NCBI RefSeq assembly: GCF_044464525.1
Contig: NZ_JBIQLE010000019.1
Span: 4,313 to 68,312 of the forward strand
DNA: 64,000 bases
Direction of reading: 5' to 3'
Origin: Pusillimonas sp044464525
GTDB taxonomy: Bacteria > Pseudomonadota > Gammaproteobacteria > Burkholderiales > Burkholderiaceae_B
Of the stretch, positions 43,718 through 52,129 are shown piece after piece. The notes under the pieces were generated by a model. That model searched no databases. It was not told where the DNA came from and was given only the letters and a program-made list of their open reading frames with translations. Every line of letters begins with the position of its first letter. Position 1 is the stretch's first letter. Position numbers and translations under genes: made by a program.

Positions 43718-45031
43718 ATGCAGCAGCCCGTGGTTGAAACTCTGTCTGGCCTGGAGCGTCGTATCGATCTCGTCGTTTCGGTTGCCGATGTCGAAAAAGA
43801 AGTCCAGTCCCAGCTCAAGCGTGTTGCGCGTACAGCCAAGGTGCAGGGCTTTCGTCCGGGCAAGGCTCCGCTGTCCATGATTGAGCGCAGCCACGGCCCC
43901 GGCATCCGTTACGACGTCATCAATTCCGAAGTCGGCCGTGCGCTCGACAAGGCCATCGCCGACGCCAGCTTGCGCATCGCGGGCACCCCCGATCTCGAAC
44001 CCAAGACCGAAGGCGTTGAAGAAGGCTTTATGGGCTTCTCCGCCACCTTCGAGGTCTATCCCGAAGTTACCGCGCCCGACCTGGCCGCATTGCAGGTTAC
44101 GCGCAGCAATGTCGAAGTCGGCGAGACCGAAGTCCAGCACACCCTCGACATCCTGCGCAAGCAGCGTGCCTCTTACGAGCCGCGCGATGATCGTGCCGCT
44201 CAAGACGACGACCGCGTCACAGTCGATTTTGCCGGCACCATCGACGGCGTGGCCTTCGAGGGCGGTTCGGCCGAGAACTTCCCCTTCGTGCTGGGGCAGG
44301 GCCGCATGCTGCCCGAATTCGAATCCGCCGTGCGCGGTCTCAAAGCGGGCGAGACCAAGACATTCCCGCTGGAATTCCCGGCCGATTACGGCGGTCAAGA
44401 AGTTGCGGGAAAAACCGCCGAGTTCAAGATCACAGTCACTCAAGTGGCCGAGCCCATCCTGCCCGAGATCGATTCCGAGTTTGCCAAGGCGCTTGGCCAG
44501 GCTGAAGGCGACGTCGAAAAGCTTATCGAAGACGTGCGCTCGAATATCCAGCGCGAGGTCAAGGCGCGTGCAAAAGCCCGCACCAAAGGCAGCGTCATGG
44601 ACGCCCTGGCCGCCGCCTGCACATTCGACGTGCCCAAGGCGTTGGTCGAAAACGATACGGCCAACCGTGTGGCCCAAGCTCGCGAAGAGCTCAAGCAGCG
44701 CGGCGTGCCCAATGCAGATAGCCTGCCGATTCCGCCCGAAACCTTCACGGCCGAGTGCGAGCGTCGTGTGCGCTTGGGGCTTCTGGTGGCCGAGCTCGTC
44801 GATAGCGCCGACCTTCGCGCCAAACCCGAGCAAGTACGTGCGCGCATCGAAGAGCTTGCCCAGAACTACGAGCAGCCGGCTCAGGTGGTGGCCTATTATC
44901 TTTCCGACCGCGAACGTCGCGCCGAAGTAGAGGCCCTGGTGCTCGAAGACAACGTAGTCGAGCATGTCCTGTCCAAGGCACAGGTCACCGATGAAACCGT
45001 CGACTTCGACGAATTGATGGGAACAGCATAA
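43718..45031 (+). CDS. tig: Trigger factor
   Basis: 437 residues; ribosome-associated chaperone and prolyl isomerase. N-terminal ribosome-binding loop with GFRPGKAPLSMIE, central FKBP-type domain with VTVDFAGTIDGVAFEGG and LGQGRMLPEFESA, and a helical C-terminal arm. First gene of tig-clpP-clpX-lon. Confidence 0.97.
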   Translation: MQQPVVETLSGLERRIDLVVSVADVEKEVQSQLKRVARTAKVQGFRPGKAPLSMIERSHGPGIRYDVINSEVGRALDKAIADASLRIAGTPDLEPKTEGVEEGFMGFSATFEVYPEVTAPDLAALQVTRSNVEVGETEVQHTLDILRKQRASYEPRDDRAAQDDDRVTVDFAGTIDGVAFEGGSAENFPFVLGQGRMLPEFESAVRGLKAGETKTFPLEFPADYGGQEVAGKTAEFKITVTQVAEPILPEIDSEFAKALGQAEGDVEKLIEDVRSNIQREVKARAKARTKGSVMDALAAACTFDVPKALVENDTANRVAQAREELKQRGVPNADSLPIPPETFTAECERRVRLGLLVAELVDSADLRAKPEQVRARIEELAQNYEQPAQVVAYYLSDRERRAEVEALVLEDNVVEHVLSKAQVTDETVDFDELMGTA

Positions 45032-45694
45032 ATGCAGCGATTTACTGACTTCTACGCCTCGATGCACGGGGGCGATTCCGTCGTGCCCACTGGCCTGGGC
45101 TACGTGCCGATCGTGGTCGAGCAGTCGGGCCGTGGCGAGCGTTCGTACGACATCTATTCACGCTTGTTGCGCGAGCGCGTTATTTTTTTTGTGGGGCCGG
45201 TCAATGACCAATCGGCCAACCTTGTTGTAGCTCAGTTGCTCTTTCTTGAATCCGAGAACCCTGACAAAGACATTTCGTTGTACATCAACTCGCCGGGCGG
45301 GTCGGTGTACGCTGGCATGGCAATCTACGACACCATGAAGTTCGTCAAGCCCGATGTCTCAACACTGTGCACGGGGCTTGCAGCCAGCATGGGCGCCTTC
45401 TTGCTGGCGGCCGGCGCAAAGGGCAAGCGCTACACGCTGCCCAATTCGCGCATCATGATCCATCAGCCGTCGGGCGGCGCCCAGGGTCAAGCCTCGGATA
45501 TCCAGATCCAGGCACGCGAAATCCTCAACCTGCGCGAGCGCCTCAACGCCATACTGGCCGAGAATACCGGCCAGCCCGTTGAGCGCATCGCCGAAGACAC
45601 CGAGCGTGACAATTTCATGTCCGCTGAAGATGCAGTATCGTATGGGTTGGTGGATAAAGTTCTGGTCTCACGCTCCGACTCCGCCGAGGCGTAG
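45032..45694 (+). CDS. clpP: ATP-dependent Clp protease proteolytic subunit
   Basis: 220 residues. Its ATG directly abuts the tig stop (0 nt spacing), so translation is probably coupled; an alternative ATG at residue 11 would still retain the fold. Catalytic Ser in GLAASMGAFLL, His in SRIMIHQPSGG, and Asp in the C-terminal part of the handle region. Fourteen-subunit protease used with ClpX and ClpA. Confidence 0.97.
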   Translation: MQRFTDFYASMHGGDSVVPTGLGYVPIVVEQSGRGERSYDIYSRLLRERVIFFVGPVNDQSANLVVAQLLFLESENPDKDISLYINSPGGSVYAGMAIYDTMKFVKPDVSTLCTGLAASMGAFLLAAGAKGKRYTLPNSRIMIHQPSGGAQGQASDIQIQAREILNLRERLNAILAENTGQPVERIAEDTERDNFMSAEDAVSYGLVDKVLVSRSDSAEA

Positions 45695-45787
45695 GCCAGC
45701 CGGTCAGCGGATGCCGTCCTGGCTGCCGCTGATTATTACCGACAGGGCGGCCTCGGCGGGCCGCGCTGTTATAGGAACTGAAGTTTT

Positions 45788-47092
45788 ATGCCCGAGAAAA
45801 AAGGATCGGCAGACGAAAAGGTTTTGCATTGTTCGTTTTGCAATAAAAGTCAGCACGAGGTGCGCAAGCTGATCGCAGGGCCGTCGGTGTTCATCTGCGA
45901 CGAGTGCATTGATCTGTGCACCGACATTATTCTGGAAGAAACCCAAGAGGCTGCGCGTGATGCCATTCGCAACGAACTGCCCACGCCGCGCGAAATCAAG
46001 ACTTTCCTCGACGGCTACGTTATTGGGCAAGATGTTCCCAAGCGAAATCTCGCGGTGGCTGTCTACAACCACTACAAACGTATTCGGTACGGCGAGGTCA
46101 AGGGCGACGACGTCGAGCTTTCCAAAAGCAACATCCTGCTGATCGGGCCCACGGGCTCGGGCAAGACGCTGCTGGCGCAAACCTTGGCACGCATGCTCGA
46201 CGTGCCGTTCGTGATGGCTGACGCGACCACGCTTACCGAAGCCGGCTACGTGGGTGAAGATGTCGAGAATATCGTCCAGAAGTTGCTGCAGAACTGCAAC
46301 TACGATGTCGAGAAGGCACAGCGTGCCATCATCTACATCGACGAGATCGATAAAATCTCCCGCAAATCCGACAATCCTTCGATTACGCGTGATGTCTCGG
46401 GCGAGGGCGTGCAGCAGGCGCTGCTCAAGCTCATCGAGGGCACGGTGGCCTCGGTGCCGCCGCAGGGCGGGCGCAAGCATCCCAACCAGGATTTCGTGCA
46501 GGTCGACACCACCAACATCCTGTTCATCGTAGGCGGGGCTTTCGACGGTCTCGAAAAAGTCATTCGTGATCGCACTGAAAGATCAGGCATCGGCTTTTCG
46601 GCATCAGTGCGTGCCAAGACCGAGCGCGGCGTTGGCGAACTGTTTTCCGAAGTCGAGCCCGAAGACCTCATCAAGTTCGGTCTTATCCCCGAACTGGTTG
46701 GCCGTCTGCCGGTGGTGGCCACGCTGCAAGAGCTCGATGAACAGACTTTGGTTCGCATACTTACCGAGCCCCGGAACTCTCTCATCAAGCAGTTTCAAAA
46801 GCTGTTCGAAATGGAAGACGTCGAGCTCGAGGTCCGGTCTCCGGCCCTCAGCGCCATCGCCCAGAAGGCGATCAAGCGGCGCACTGGGGCGCGTGGCTTG
46901 CGTTCCATCGTCGAGCAGGCGTTGCTGGGCACCATGTACGAACTTCCCTCGCTCGAGAATGTCAAACGAGTCGTACTGGACGAAAACGCCGTGCAAGGCA
47001 CCGGATCACCGTTACTTATCTACGGAGACGAGGAAGATGCCGACGAGGTCCCCGAGAAACCCGCTGTACCCAAGCTTCAAGGCGCTGCCTGA
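45788..47092 (+). CDS. clpX: ATP-dependent Clp protease ATP-binding subunit ClpX
   Basis: 434 residues. N-terminal zinc-binding domain CSFCNKS...CDECIDLC, AAA+ Walker A GPTGSGKT, Walker B IIYIDEIDKI, pore-loop region and sensor segments; C-terminal GARGLRSIVE. Unfoldase partner of ClpP. 93 bp after clpP. Confidence 0.98.
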   Translation: MPEKKGSADEKVLHCSFCNKSQHEVRKLIAGPSVFICDECIDLCTDIILEETQEAARDAIRNELPTPREIKTFLDGYVIGQDVPKRNLAVAVYNHYKRIRYGEVKGDDVELSKSNILLIGPTGSGKTLLAQTLARMLDVPFVMADATTLTEAGYVGEDVENIVQKLLQNCNYDVEKAQRAIIYIDEIDKISRKSDNPSITRDVSGEGVQQALLKLIEGTVASVPPQGGRKHPNQDFVQVDTTNILFIVGGAFDGLEKVIRDRTERSGIGFSASVRAKTERGVGELFSEVEPEDLIKFGLIPELVGRLPVVATLQELDEQTLVRILTEPRNSLIKQFQKLFEMEDVELEVRSPALSAIAQKAIKRRTGARGLRSIVEQALLGTMYELPSLENVKRVVLDENAVQGTGSPLLIYGDEEDADEVPEKPAVPKLQGAA

Positions 47093-47187
47093 GCCGCTCG
47101 TTGAAATTCCCCTTGATTTTGTGGGTTTATCGCTGCGACGACTTGAAATTTCCGCTATCGTCACTACATACACTCACATGTAGTACT

Positions 47188-47216
47188 CAAAAAGGGGGGC
47201 TAAGCTTCCCTTTTTG
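47188..47216 (+). terminator. clpX terminator hairpin / lon leader stem-loop
   Basis: CAAAAAGGG / CCCTTTTTG inverted repeat around an 11-nt loop, followed by TTTC. Lies between clpX and lon, so it may attenuate read-through into lon; lon begins 31 nt later. Confidence 0.7.
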
Positions 47217-47246
47217 TTTCTAAAGCAGCTTTTTAAGGAAATTACT

Positions 47247-49718
47247 ATGTCTGCGAGCCCGATTCTTTCTTCAGAACCCATGGACTTGCCGCTGCTGCCT
47301 TTGCGTGATGTGGTGGTATTTCCGCACATGGTGATTCCGCTATTCGTTGGTCGCCCCCGTTCGATCAAGGCTCTGGAAATGGCCATGGAGGGTGGCAACA
47401 ACATCATGCTGGTGGCTCAAAAGTCCGCCGGCAAAGACGATCCCGCACCCGAAGATCTCTACGAAATTGGTTGTGCGGCCAGCATTTTGCAAATGCTCAA
47501 ACTGCCCGATGGCACCGTCAAGGTTCTCGTCGAAGGCTTGCAACGCGCCCGCGTCAACAGTGTCACCGAGGGTGACAATCATTTCGCTGCCAATGTCGAG
47601 GCCGTAGCGCTTGATGCCGAACAGGGCGCCGAGTCTGAAGCCTTGCGCCGCGCCGTGGTCGCTCAGTTCGAGCAGTACGTCAAGCTCAACAAGAAAATTC
47701 CCCAAGAAATCCTTACCTCCCTTAGTGGCATCGACGATGCAGGCCGTCTGGCCGACACCATCGCGGCTCATCTTCCCCTCAAGCTCGAGCAAAAGCAGCA
47801 CATGCTCGAGATCACCGAGATTTCATCGCGCCTCGAGAACCTGCTGTCCCAGCTCGAATCCGAGATCGACATCCTGCAGGTCGAGAAGCGCATCCGTGGT
47901 CGCGTAAAAAAGCAGATGGAAAAAAGCCAGCGCGACTACTACTTGAACGAACAGGTCAAGGCCATCCAGAAAGAACTGGGTGAGGGCGAAGACGGCGCCG
48001 ACATCGAAGAGCTCGAGAAAAAGATCGAGGCGGCCCAGCTTCCCAAAGAGGCGCTGAAAAAGGCCGAAGCCGAGCTGAAAAAGCTCAAGCTCATGTCGCC
48101 GATGTCGGCCGAAGCCACAGTGGTGCGCAACTACATCGATACGCTCATCGGCTTGCCATGGCGTAAAAAAAGCCGCATCAACAATTCCATCGGCAACGCC
48201 GAGCAGGTGCTTGATGCCGATCATTACGGGCTTGAAAAGGTCAAAGAGCGCATCATCGAATACCTGGCGGTGCAGCAGCGCGTCGACAAACTCAAAGCTC
48301 CCATCTTGTGCCTGGTAGGGCCGCCGGGGGTGGGCAAGACGTCGCTCGGGCAATCCATAGCCCGCGCCACCAATCGCAAATTCGTGCGCATGGCGCTGGG
48401 CGGCGTTCGCGACGAGGCCGAAATTCGCGGCCACCGCCGTACTTACATTGGCTCCATGCCGGGCAAGATCCTGCAGAACATGTCCAAGGTCGCCGTGCGC
48501 AACCCGCTTTTCCTGCTCGATGAAATCGACAAGATGGGCGCTGATTTTCGCGGTGATCCTTCGTCAGCATTGCTCGAGGTGCTTGACCCCGAGCAAAACC
48601 ACACTTTCCAAGATCACTACATCGAGGTTGATTTCGACCTGTCCGACGTCATGTTCGTGGCAACCAGCAACACGCTCAACATTCCGCCGGCCCTGCTCGA
48701 CCGCATGGAAGTTATCCGTCTTTCGGGCTATACCGAAGACGAGAAAGTCCATATTGCGTTCGACCATCTGCTGCCCAAGCTCATGAAGAACAACGGCGTG
48801 CGCGAAGGCGAAATGGAGATCGAAGAAGCCGCCATCCGCGATATCGTTCGTTACTACACGCGCGAAGCGGGTGTGCGGGCGCTCGAGCGCGAAATCAGCA
48901 AGATCTGCCGCAAGGTCGTCAAGAAAACCCTCGAGGCCAATCCCCAGACCGGAGGCCGGTCGCGTCGCCGCGCGCCCCAGGCAGATATCGTCAAGGTCAT
49001 GGTCACGTCCGATAACCTGGCCGATTTCCTTGGCGTGCGTCGTTTCAACTACGGCATGGCCGAAAAAGAGAACAAGGTCGGCCAAGCAACCGGCCTGGCC
49101 TGGACGGAGGTTGGCGGCGACCTGCTTACCATCGAAGTGGCGGACATGCCTGGCAAGGGCCTGGTGCAGCGCACCGGCTCGTTGGGCGACGTCATGAAAG
49201 AGTCTGTCGAGGCGGCCCGCACGGTTGTGCGCTCGCGTGCCCAAAAGTGGGGTATTCCCAATACGGCCTTTGAAAAACGCGACCTGCACGTTCACTTCCC
49301 CGAGGGCGCTACCCCGAAAGACGGCCCCTCGGCGGGTATTGCCATTACAACGGCCACGGTGTCGGCGCTTACAGGCATCCCTGTGCGAGCCGATGTGGCC
49401 ATGACGGGCGAGATAACCTTGCGCGGAGAGGTCCTGGCCATTGGCGGCCTCAAAGAGAAACTGTTGGCGGCCCATCGGGGCGGCATCAAGGTGGTGCTGA
49501 TTCCCGAAGAAAACGTCAAAGACCTGGCCGACATTCCCGACAACGTCAAGAACCATCTGGAAATTGTTCCCGTCAGGTGGATCGACCGGGTGCTAGAGGT
49601 TGCTTTGCAAGACATGCCGACTCCGTTGTCTGACGAAGAGGTGGCGCGTCTTGCGGCCGAAGCCGTGGCCAGTACCAAGACGGCTGGCGAGGCCACTGGC
49701 GGGGCCTTCAAGCACTAG
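47247..49718 (+). CDS. lon: ATP-dependent protease La (Lon)
   Basis: 823 residues from ATG 47247 (MSASPILSSEPMDLPLLPLRDVVVFP region; AAGGAA site upstream). N-terminal substrate domain, AAA+ module with GPPGVGKTSLG, and C-terminal Ser-Lys protease domain with catalytic Ser in KDGPSAGIAI and Lys in GGLKEKLLAA. A short basic insert (TGGRSRRRAPQ) lies between the AAA+ and protease domains. Degrades misfolded and regulatory proteins. Confidence 0.97.
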   Translation: MSASPILSSEPMDLPLLPLRDVVVFPHMVIPLFVGRPRSIKALEMAMEGGNNIMLVAQKSAGKDDPAPEDLYEIGCAASILQMLKLPDGTVKVLVEGLQRARVNSVTEGDNHFAANVEAVALDAEQGAESEALRRAVVAQFEQYVKLNKKIPQEILTSLSGIDDAGRLADTIAAHLPLKLEQKQHMLEITEISSRLENLLSQLESEIDILQVEKRIRGRVKKQMEKSQRDYYLNEQVKAIQKELGEGEDGADIEELEKKIEAAQLPKEALKKAEAELKKLKLMSPMSAEATVVRNYIDTLIGLPWRKKSRINNSIGNAEQVLDADHYGLEKVKERIIEYLAVQQRVDKLKAPILCLVGPPGVGKTSLGQSIARATNRKFVRMALGGVRDEAEIRGHRRTYIGSMPGKILQNMSKVAVRNPLFLLDEIDKMGADFRGDPSSALLEVLDPEQNHTFQDHYIEVDFDLSDVMFVATSNTLNIPPALLDRMEVIRLSGYTEDEKVHIAFDHLLPKLMKNNGVREGEMEIEEAAIRDIVRYYTREAGVRALEREISKICRKVVKKTLEANPQTGGRSRRRAPQADIVKVMVTSDNLADFLGVRRFNYGMAEKENKVGQATGLAWTEVGGDLLTIEVADMPGKGLVQRTGSLGDVMKESVEAARTVVRSRAQKWGIPNTAFEKRDLHVHFPEGATPKDGPSAGIAITTATVSALTGIPVRADVAMTGEITLRGEVLAIGGLKEKLLAAHRGGIKVVLIPEENVKDLADIPDNVKNHLEIVPVRWIDRVLEVALQDMPTPLSDEEVARLAAEAVASTKTAGEATGGAFKH

Positions 49719-49792
49719 GCAGTATTGCTGCCCGGGTCATGGTGGCTCGGGCGGTATTGCTTTTGTTTGCTTTACAGGAACGCATGGCCCGC

Positions 49793-49813
49793 AAGGCGGT
49801 ATGTTTTTACCGC
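49793..49813 (+). terminator. Small hairpin after lon
   Basis: GGCGGTA and TACCGCC arms with a T-rich loop about 75 bp after the lon stop. No T tract follows, so it is not a strong terminator by itself; the main candidate lies at 49853-49949. Confidence 0.4.
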
Positions 49814-49852
49814 CAGTTAAGCAAAGCGATAGCTGAAAATACGAAGACCGTT

Positions 49853-49950
49853 AAAAAAGCCCCAGTTTCCTTATATGAACTGCACCCCGAAAGTTGGACG
49901 CTGTCTTAACTTTTGGGGTGTTTTCAATGAAGGCGACTGGGGCTTTTTTT
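49853..49950. terminator. Long bidirectional terminator hairpin between lon and lexA, with nested palindrome
   Basis: Outer arms AAAAAAGCCCCAGT (49853-49866) and ACTGGGGCTTTTTT (49936-49949) form a perfect stem usable as intrinsic terminator for lon (plus) and lexA (minus). Next to the outer stem CCTT/AAGG continues the pairing, and the inner half is a second hairpin (CACCCC, AAAGTT / AACTTT, GGGGTG). The whole is about 97 nt of foldback. Confidence 0.85.
49876..49926. repeat. 51-bp palindrome resembling two IS3-family ends back to back
   Basis: The left half (49876-49899) starts TGAACTGCACCCC and continues with AAAGTTGGAC; the right half (49903-49926), read on the other strand, starts TGAAAACACCCC and continues with AAAGTTAAGAC. 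Both halves look like IS150-group terminal inverted repeats. There is no transposase and only 3 bp between them. From memory of the family only; no search done. Confidence 0.5.
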
Positions 49951-49981
49951 AATCTTGTTTATTGAGAAGGCGTTGAAGCGG

Positions 49982-50635
49982 CTACTGAAGCGGTGTATTG
50001 CGAATGAGGCCCACCGCTATGCCTTCGAGCGAGAAATCGTCTTGGGCGGTAACGATGATGGGCTGGAAATCGGGGTTTTCGGGAAGCAGGTGATACGAGC
50101 CGCCCGAGCGCTGCAAACGCTTGACGGTGACTTCGTCGCCCAGGCGGGCAACGACGATTTGGCCATTGCGGGCTTCGGATGCTTTTTTTACGGCAAGCAG
50201 ATCGCCGTCGAGGATGCCGGCGTCGCGCATGCTGAGGCCGTGTACACGAAGAAGGTAATCGGGCGTTTGGGTAAAAAGCGAGGGCTCGACGCCGATTTCG
50301 CGTTCGACGTGCTCGGCGGCCAGGATGGGACTGCCGGCAGCCACGCGACCCACGATGGGCAAGAGCATTTGGGCCACGGCCGCCAGGGATGCGGACGGTT
50401 CGGGAGCGGTGACCGGTGACGGCGTTAACAGCCGTATGCCGCGTGAGGCACCGGCGGTGAGCTCGATGGCGCCTTTACGCGCAAGGGCGCGTAAATGGTC
50501 TTCGGCGGCGTTGGCCGAACGAAAGCCCAGGGCGCGCGCGATTTCGGCTCGCGTGGGCGGAAAGCCGGTGCGAGCGATGTCGTGGGCGATGAGATCGAGT
50601 ATTTGTTGTTGGCGTTCGGTAAGCTTGATGGCCAT
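49982..50635 (-). CDS. lexA: SOS regulator LexA
   Basis: 217 residues. N-terminal winged helix DNA-binding domain (MAIKLTERQQQILDLI, FPPTRAEIARALGF), an Ala-Gly cleavage bond in RVAAGSPILAAEH, then the self-cleaving serine-lysine protease fold with VHGLSMRDAGILDGDLL and VVARLGDEVTVKRL. Represses SOS genes until RecA-stimulated autocleavage. Preceded by a consensus SOS box, so autoregulated. Confidence 0.97.
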   Translation of the reverse strand: MAIKLTERQQQILDLIAHDIARTGFPPTRAEIARALGFRSANAAEDHLRALARKGAIELTAGASRGIRLLTPSPVTAPEPSASLAAVAQMLLPIVGRVAAGSPILAAEHVEREIGVEPSLFTQTPDYLLRVHGLSMRDAGILDGDLLAVKKASEARNGQIVVARLGDEVTVKRLQRSGGSYHLLPENPDFQPIIVTAQDDFSLEGIAVGLIRNTPLQ

Positions 50636-50648
50636 GGCGCAATATAGC

Positions 50649-50664
50649 CTGTGTTTTTGTACAG
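50649..50664 (-). promoter_or_regulatory. LexA (SOS) box of lexA
   Basis: CTGTACAAAAACACAG on the minus strand fits CTG-N10-CAG, with the CTGT/ACAG ends, ending 13 bp upstream of the lexA ATG. Standard autorepression site. Confidence 0.9.
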
Positions 50665-50690
50665 TTCAGGCATTCTGCGTCAGTTCCATG

Positions 50691-50731
50691 AAAAAAGCAA
50701 GCGGGCGGGGCAAAAGCCGCCCGGCCCGCTT
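50691..50731 (-). terminator. Terminator of the aminotransferase gene
   Basis: On the minus strand AAGCGGGC...GCCCGCTT stem with an inner GGGCGGC/GCCCC pairing, followed by GCTTTTTT. It ends the aminotransferase transcript before the lexA promoter. Confidence 0.85.
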
Positions 50732-50759
50732 GTCTTGCCATTGCAGCAAATATCAAAGA

Positions 50760-51959
50760 TCAAAGCACTTTCGCGATGGCGTCGGCCACGTAGTCAATAT
50801 TGCCGCTGTTGAGTGCGGCCACACAGATGCGGCCGCTGGTTACCGCATAAACGCCGTGTTCAACGCGCAGACGCTCGACTTGTTCGGGGGTCAATCCCGA
50901 ATACGAGAACATGCCGCGCTGATCCAGGACGAAATCGAAATTTTGAGCCACGTTGCGGGCTTTCAGTTTTTCGACAAGCTGCGTGCGAACCGTGCGTATG
51001 CGTTCGCGCATCTCGGCAAGCTCTTCGGACCATAGGCCATGCAGCTCGGGAGTATTGAGCACTGCCGCCACCACCGAGCCGCCGTGAGTGGGGGGGTTGG
51101 AGTAGTTGGTGCGGATCACGCGTTTCAACTGGCTGAGAACGCGGGTGCTTTCATCTTGCGACGACGTGATGAAGGTAAGGGCACCGACTCGCTCGCCATA
51201 AAGCGAAAACGATTTGGAAAACGACGAGCTGACCAGCATGGTGACGCCGAGCGAGGCAAATAGGCGCACCACCGATGCGTCTTCTTCGAGCCCGTCGCCG
51301 AAGCCTTGGTAGGCAATGTCCAGGAACGGCACCAAGTTGTTCTTTTTGACGGTCTGGGCGATCTGTTGCCATTGCTCGTACGATGGGTCGACGCCGGTGG
51401 GGTTGTGGCAGCAGGCATGCAGCACCACGATCGTCTTTGTCGGCAAGGCCTGAAGGCCGGCCAGCATGCCTTCGAAGTCGAGTCCGCGTGTGGCGGCATC
51501 GTAATAGGGGTAGGATTCCACCGTAAAGCCCGCGCGTTCGAAGAGCGCCCGATGATTTTCCCAGCTTGGATTGCTGATGGCGACCTTCGATTGCGGCAGG
51601 AGCCCGCGCAAAAAGTCGGCTCCTATTTTCAGGGCGCCGGTGCCGCCCAGCGTTTGAGCCGTAAGGGCCCGGCCCGAAGCAATAACGTCGGAGCCCTCGC
51701 CCAAAAGCAAGGTTTGGGCCGCCTTGTTGTAGTTTGGCAAGCCTTCTATAGGCAGGTAGCCGCGTGCGGAAGCGGCTTCGATGCGTTGAATCTCGGCCTG
51801 GCGCACGGCGCGCAGCAAGGGGATGCGGCCTTCGTCGTTGTAATAGACGCCAACACCCAGATTGACTTTGTTCGGACGGGTGTCGGAATTGTATTGTTCA
51901 TTCAGGCCAAGAATAGGGTCACGGGGCGCGAGCTCGACAGCATCGAAAAGGGATGTCAT
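50760..51959 (-). CDS. Aromatic amino-acid / aspartate aminotransferase (class I)
   Basis: 399 residues from ATG 51959 (MTSLFDAVELAPRDPILGLN). PLP enzyme: the cofactor Lys lies in SSSFSKSFSLYGERVGAL, and HNPTGVDP, the Asn of the PLP site, and the Arg near ATSGRICVAALN are present. TyrB/AspC fold type I subgroup; TyrB is the commoner betaproteobacterial annotation, but substrate preference cannot be read from sequence. Immediately downstream of the lexA transcript region, divergent from uvrB. Confidence 0.93.
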   Translation of the reverse strand: MTSLFDAVELAPRDPILGLNEQYNSDTRPNKVNLGVGVYYNDEGRIPLLRAVRQAEIQRIEAASARGYLPIEGLPNYNKAAQTLLLGEGSDVIASGRALTAQTLGGTGALKIGADFLRGLLPQSKVAISNPSWENHRALFERAGFTVESYPYYDAATRGLDFEGMLAGLQALPTKTIVVLHACCHNPTGVDPSYEQWQQIAQTVKKNNLVPFLDIAYQGFGDGLEEDASVVRLFASLGVTMLVSSSFSKSFSLYGERVGALTFITSSQDESTRVLSQLKRVIRTNYSNPPTHGGSVVAAVLNTPELHGLWSEELAEMRERIRTVRTQLVEKLKARNVAQNFDFVLDQRGMFSYSGLTPEQVERLRVEHGVYAVTSGRICVAALNSGNIDYVADAIAKVL

Positions 51960-52129
51960 GTTTGATTGTGGGGAAGAGGGGGAGTGAATGTGTGATGAAT
52001 GTACTGCATTAATGAGATAATAAGGGGTTAACCCTAGCACTGTCCACCCGAAACCCCGGGGGAAGCGGTGCAAAACGCAACGGTGGAAAACCTAGCGGCC
52101 GTAAAAACTTGCGGCAACCAAATACTTGA

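Noticed and set aside
43715..45067. 450-codon open frame on the minus strand opposite tig
   Set aside because: It is antiphase to a clearly conserved trigger factor gene and has no family resemblance; a high-GC shadow frame.
47093..47246. Heat-shock (sigma32) promoter before lon
   Set aside because: Two TTGAAA-like hexamers occur, but no CCCCAT-like -10 at 13-16 bp follows either.
51960..52129. SOS box upstream of uvrB
   Set aside because: No CTG-N10-CAG element with acceptable flanks in this spacer; lexA has the only clear box.
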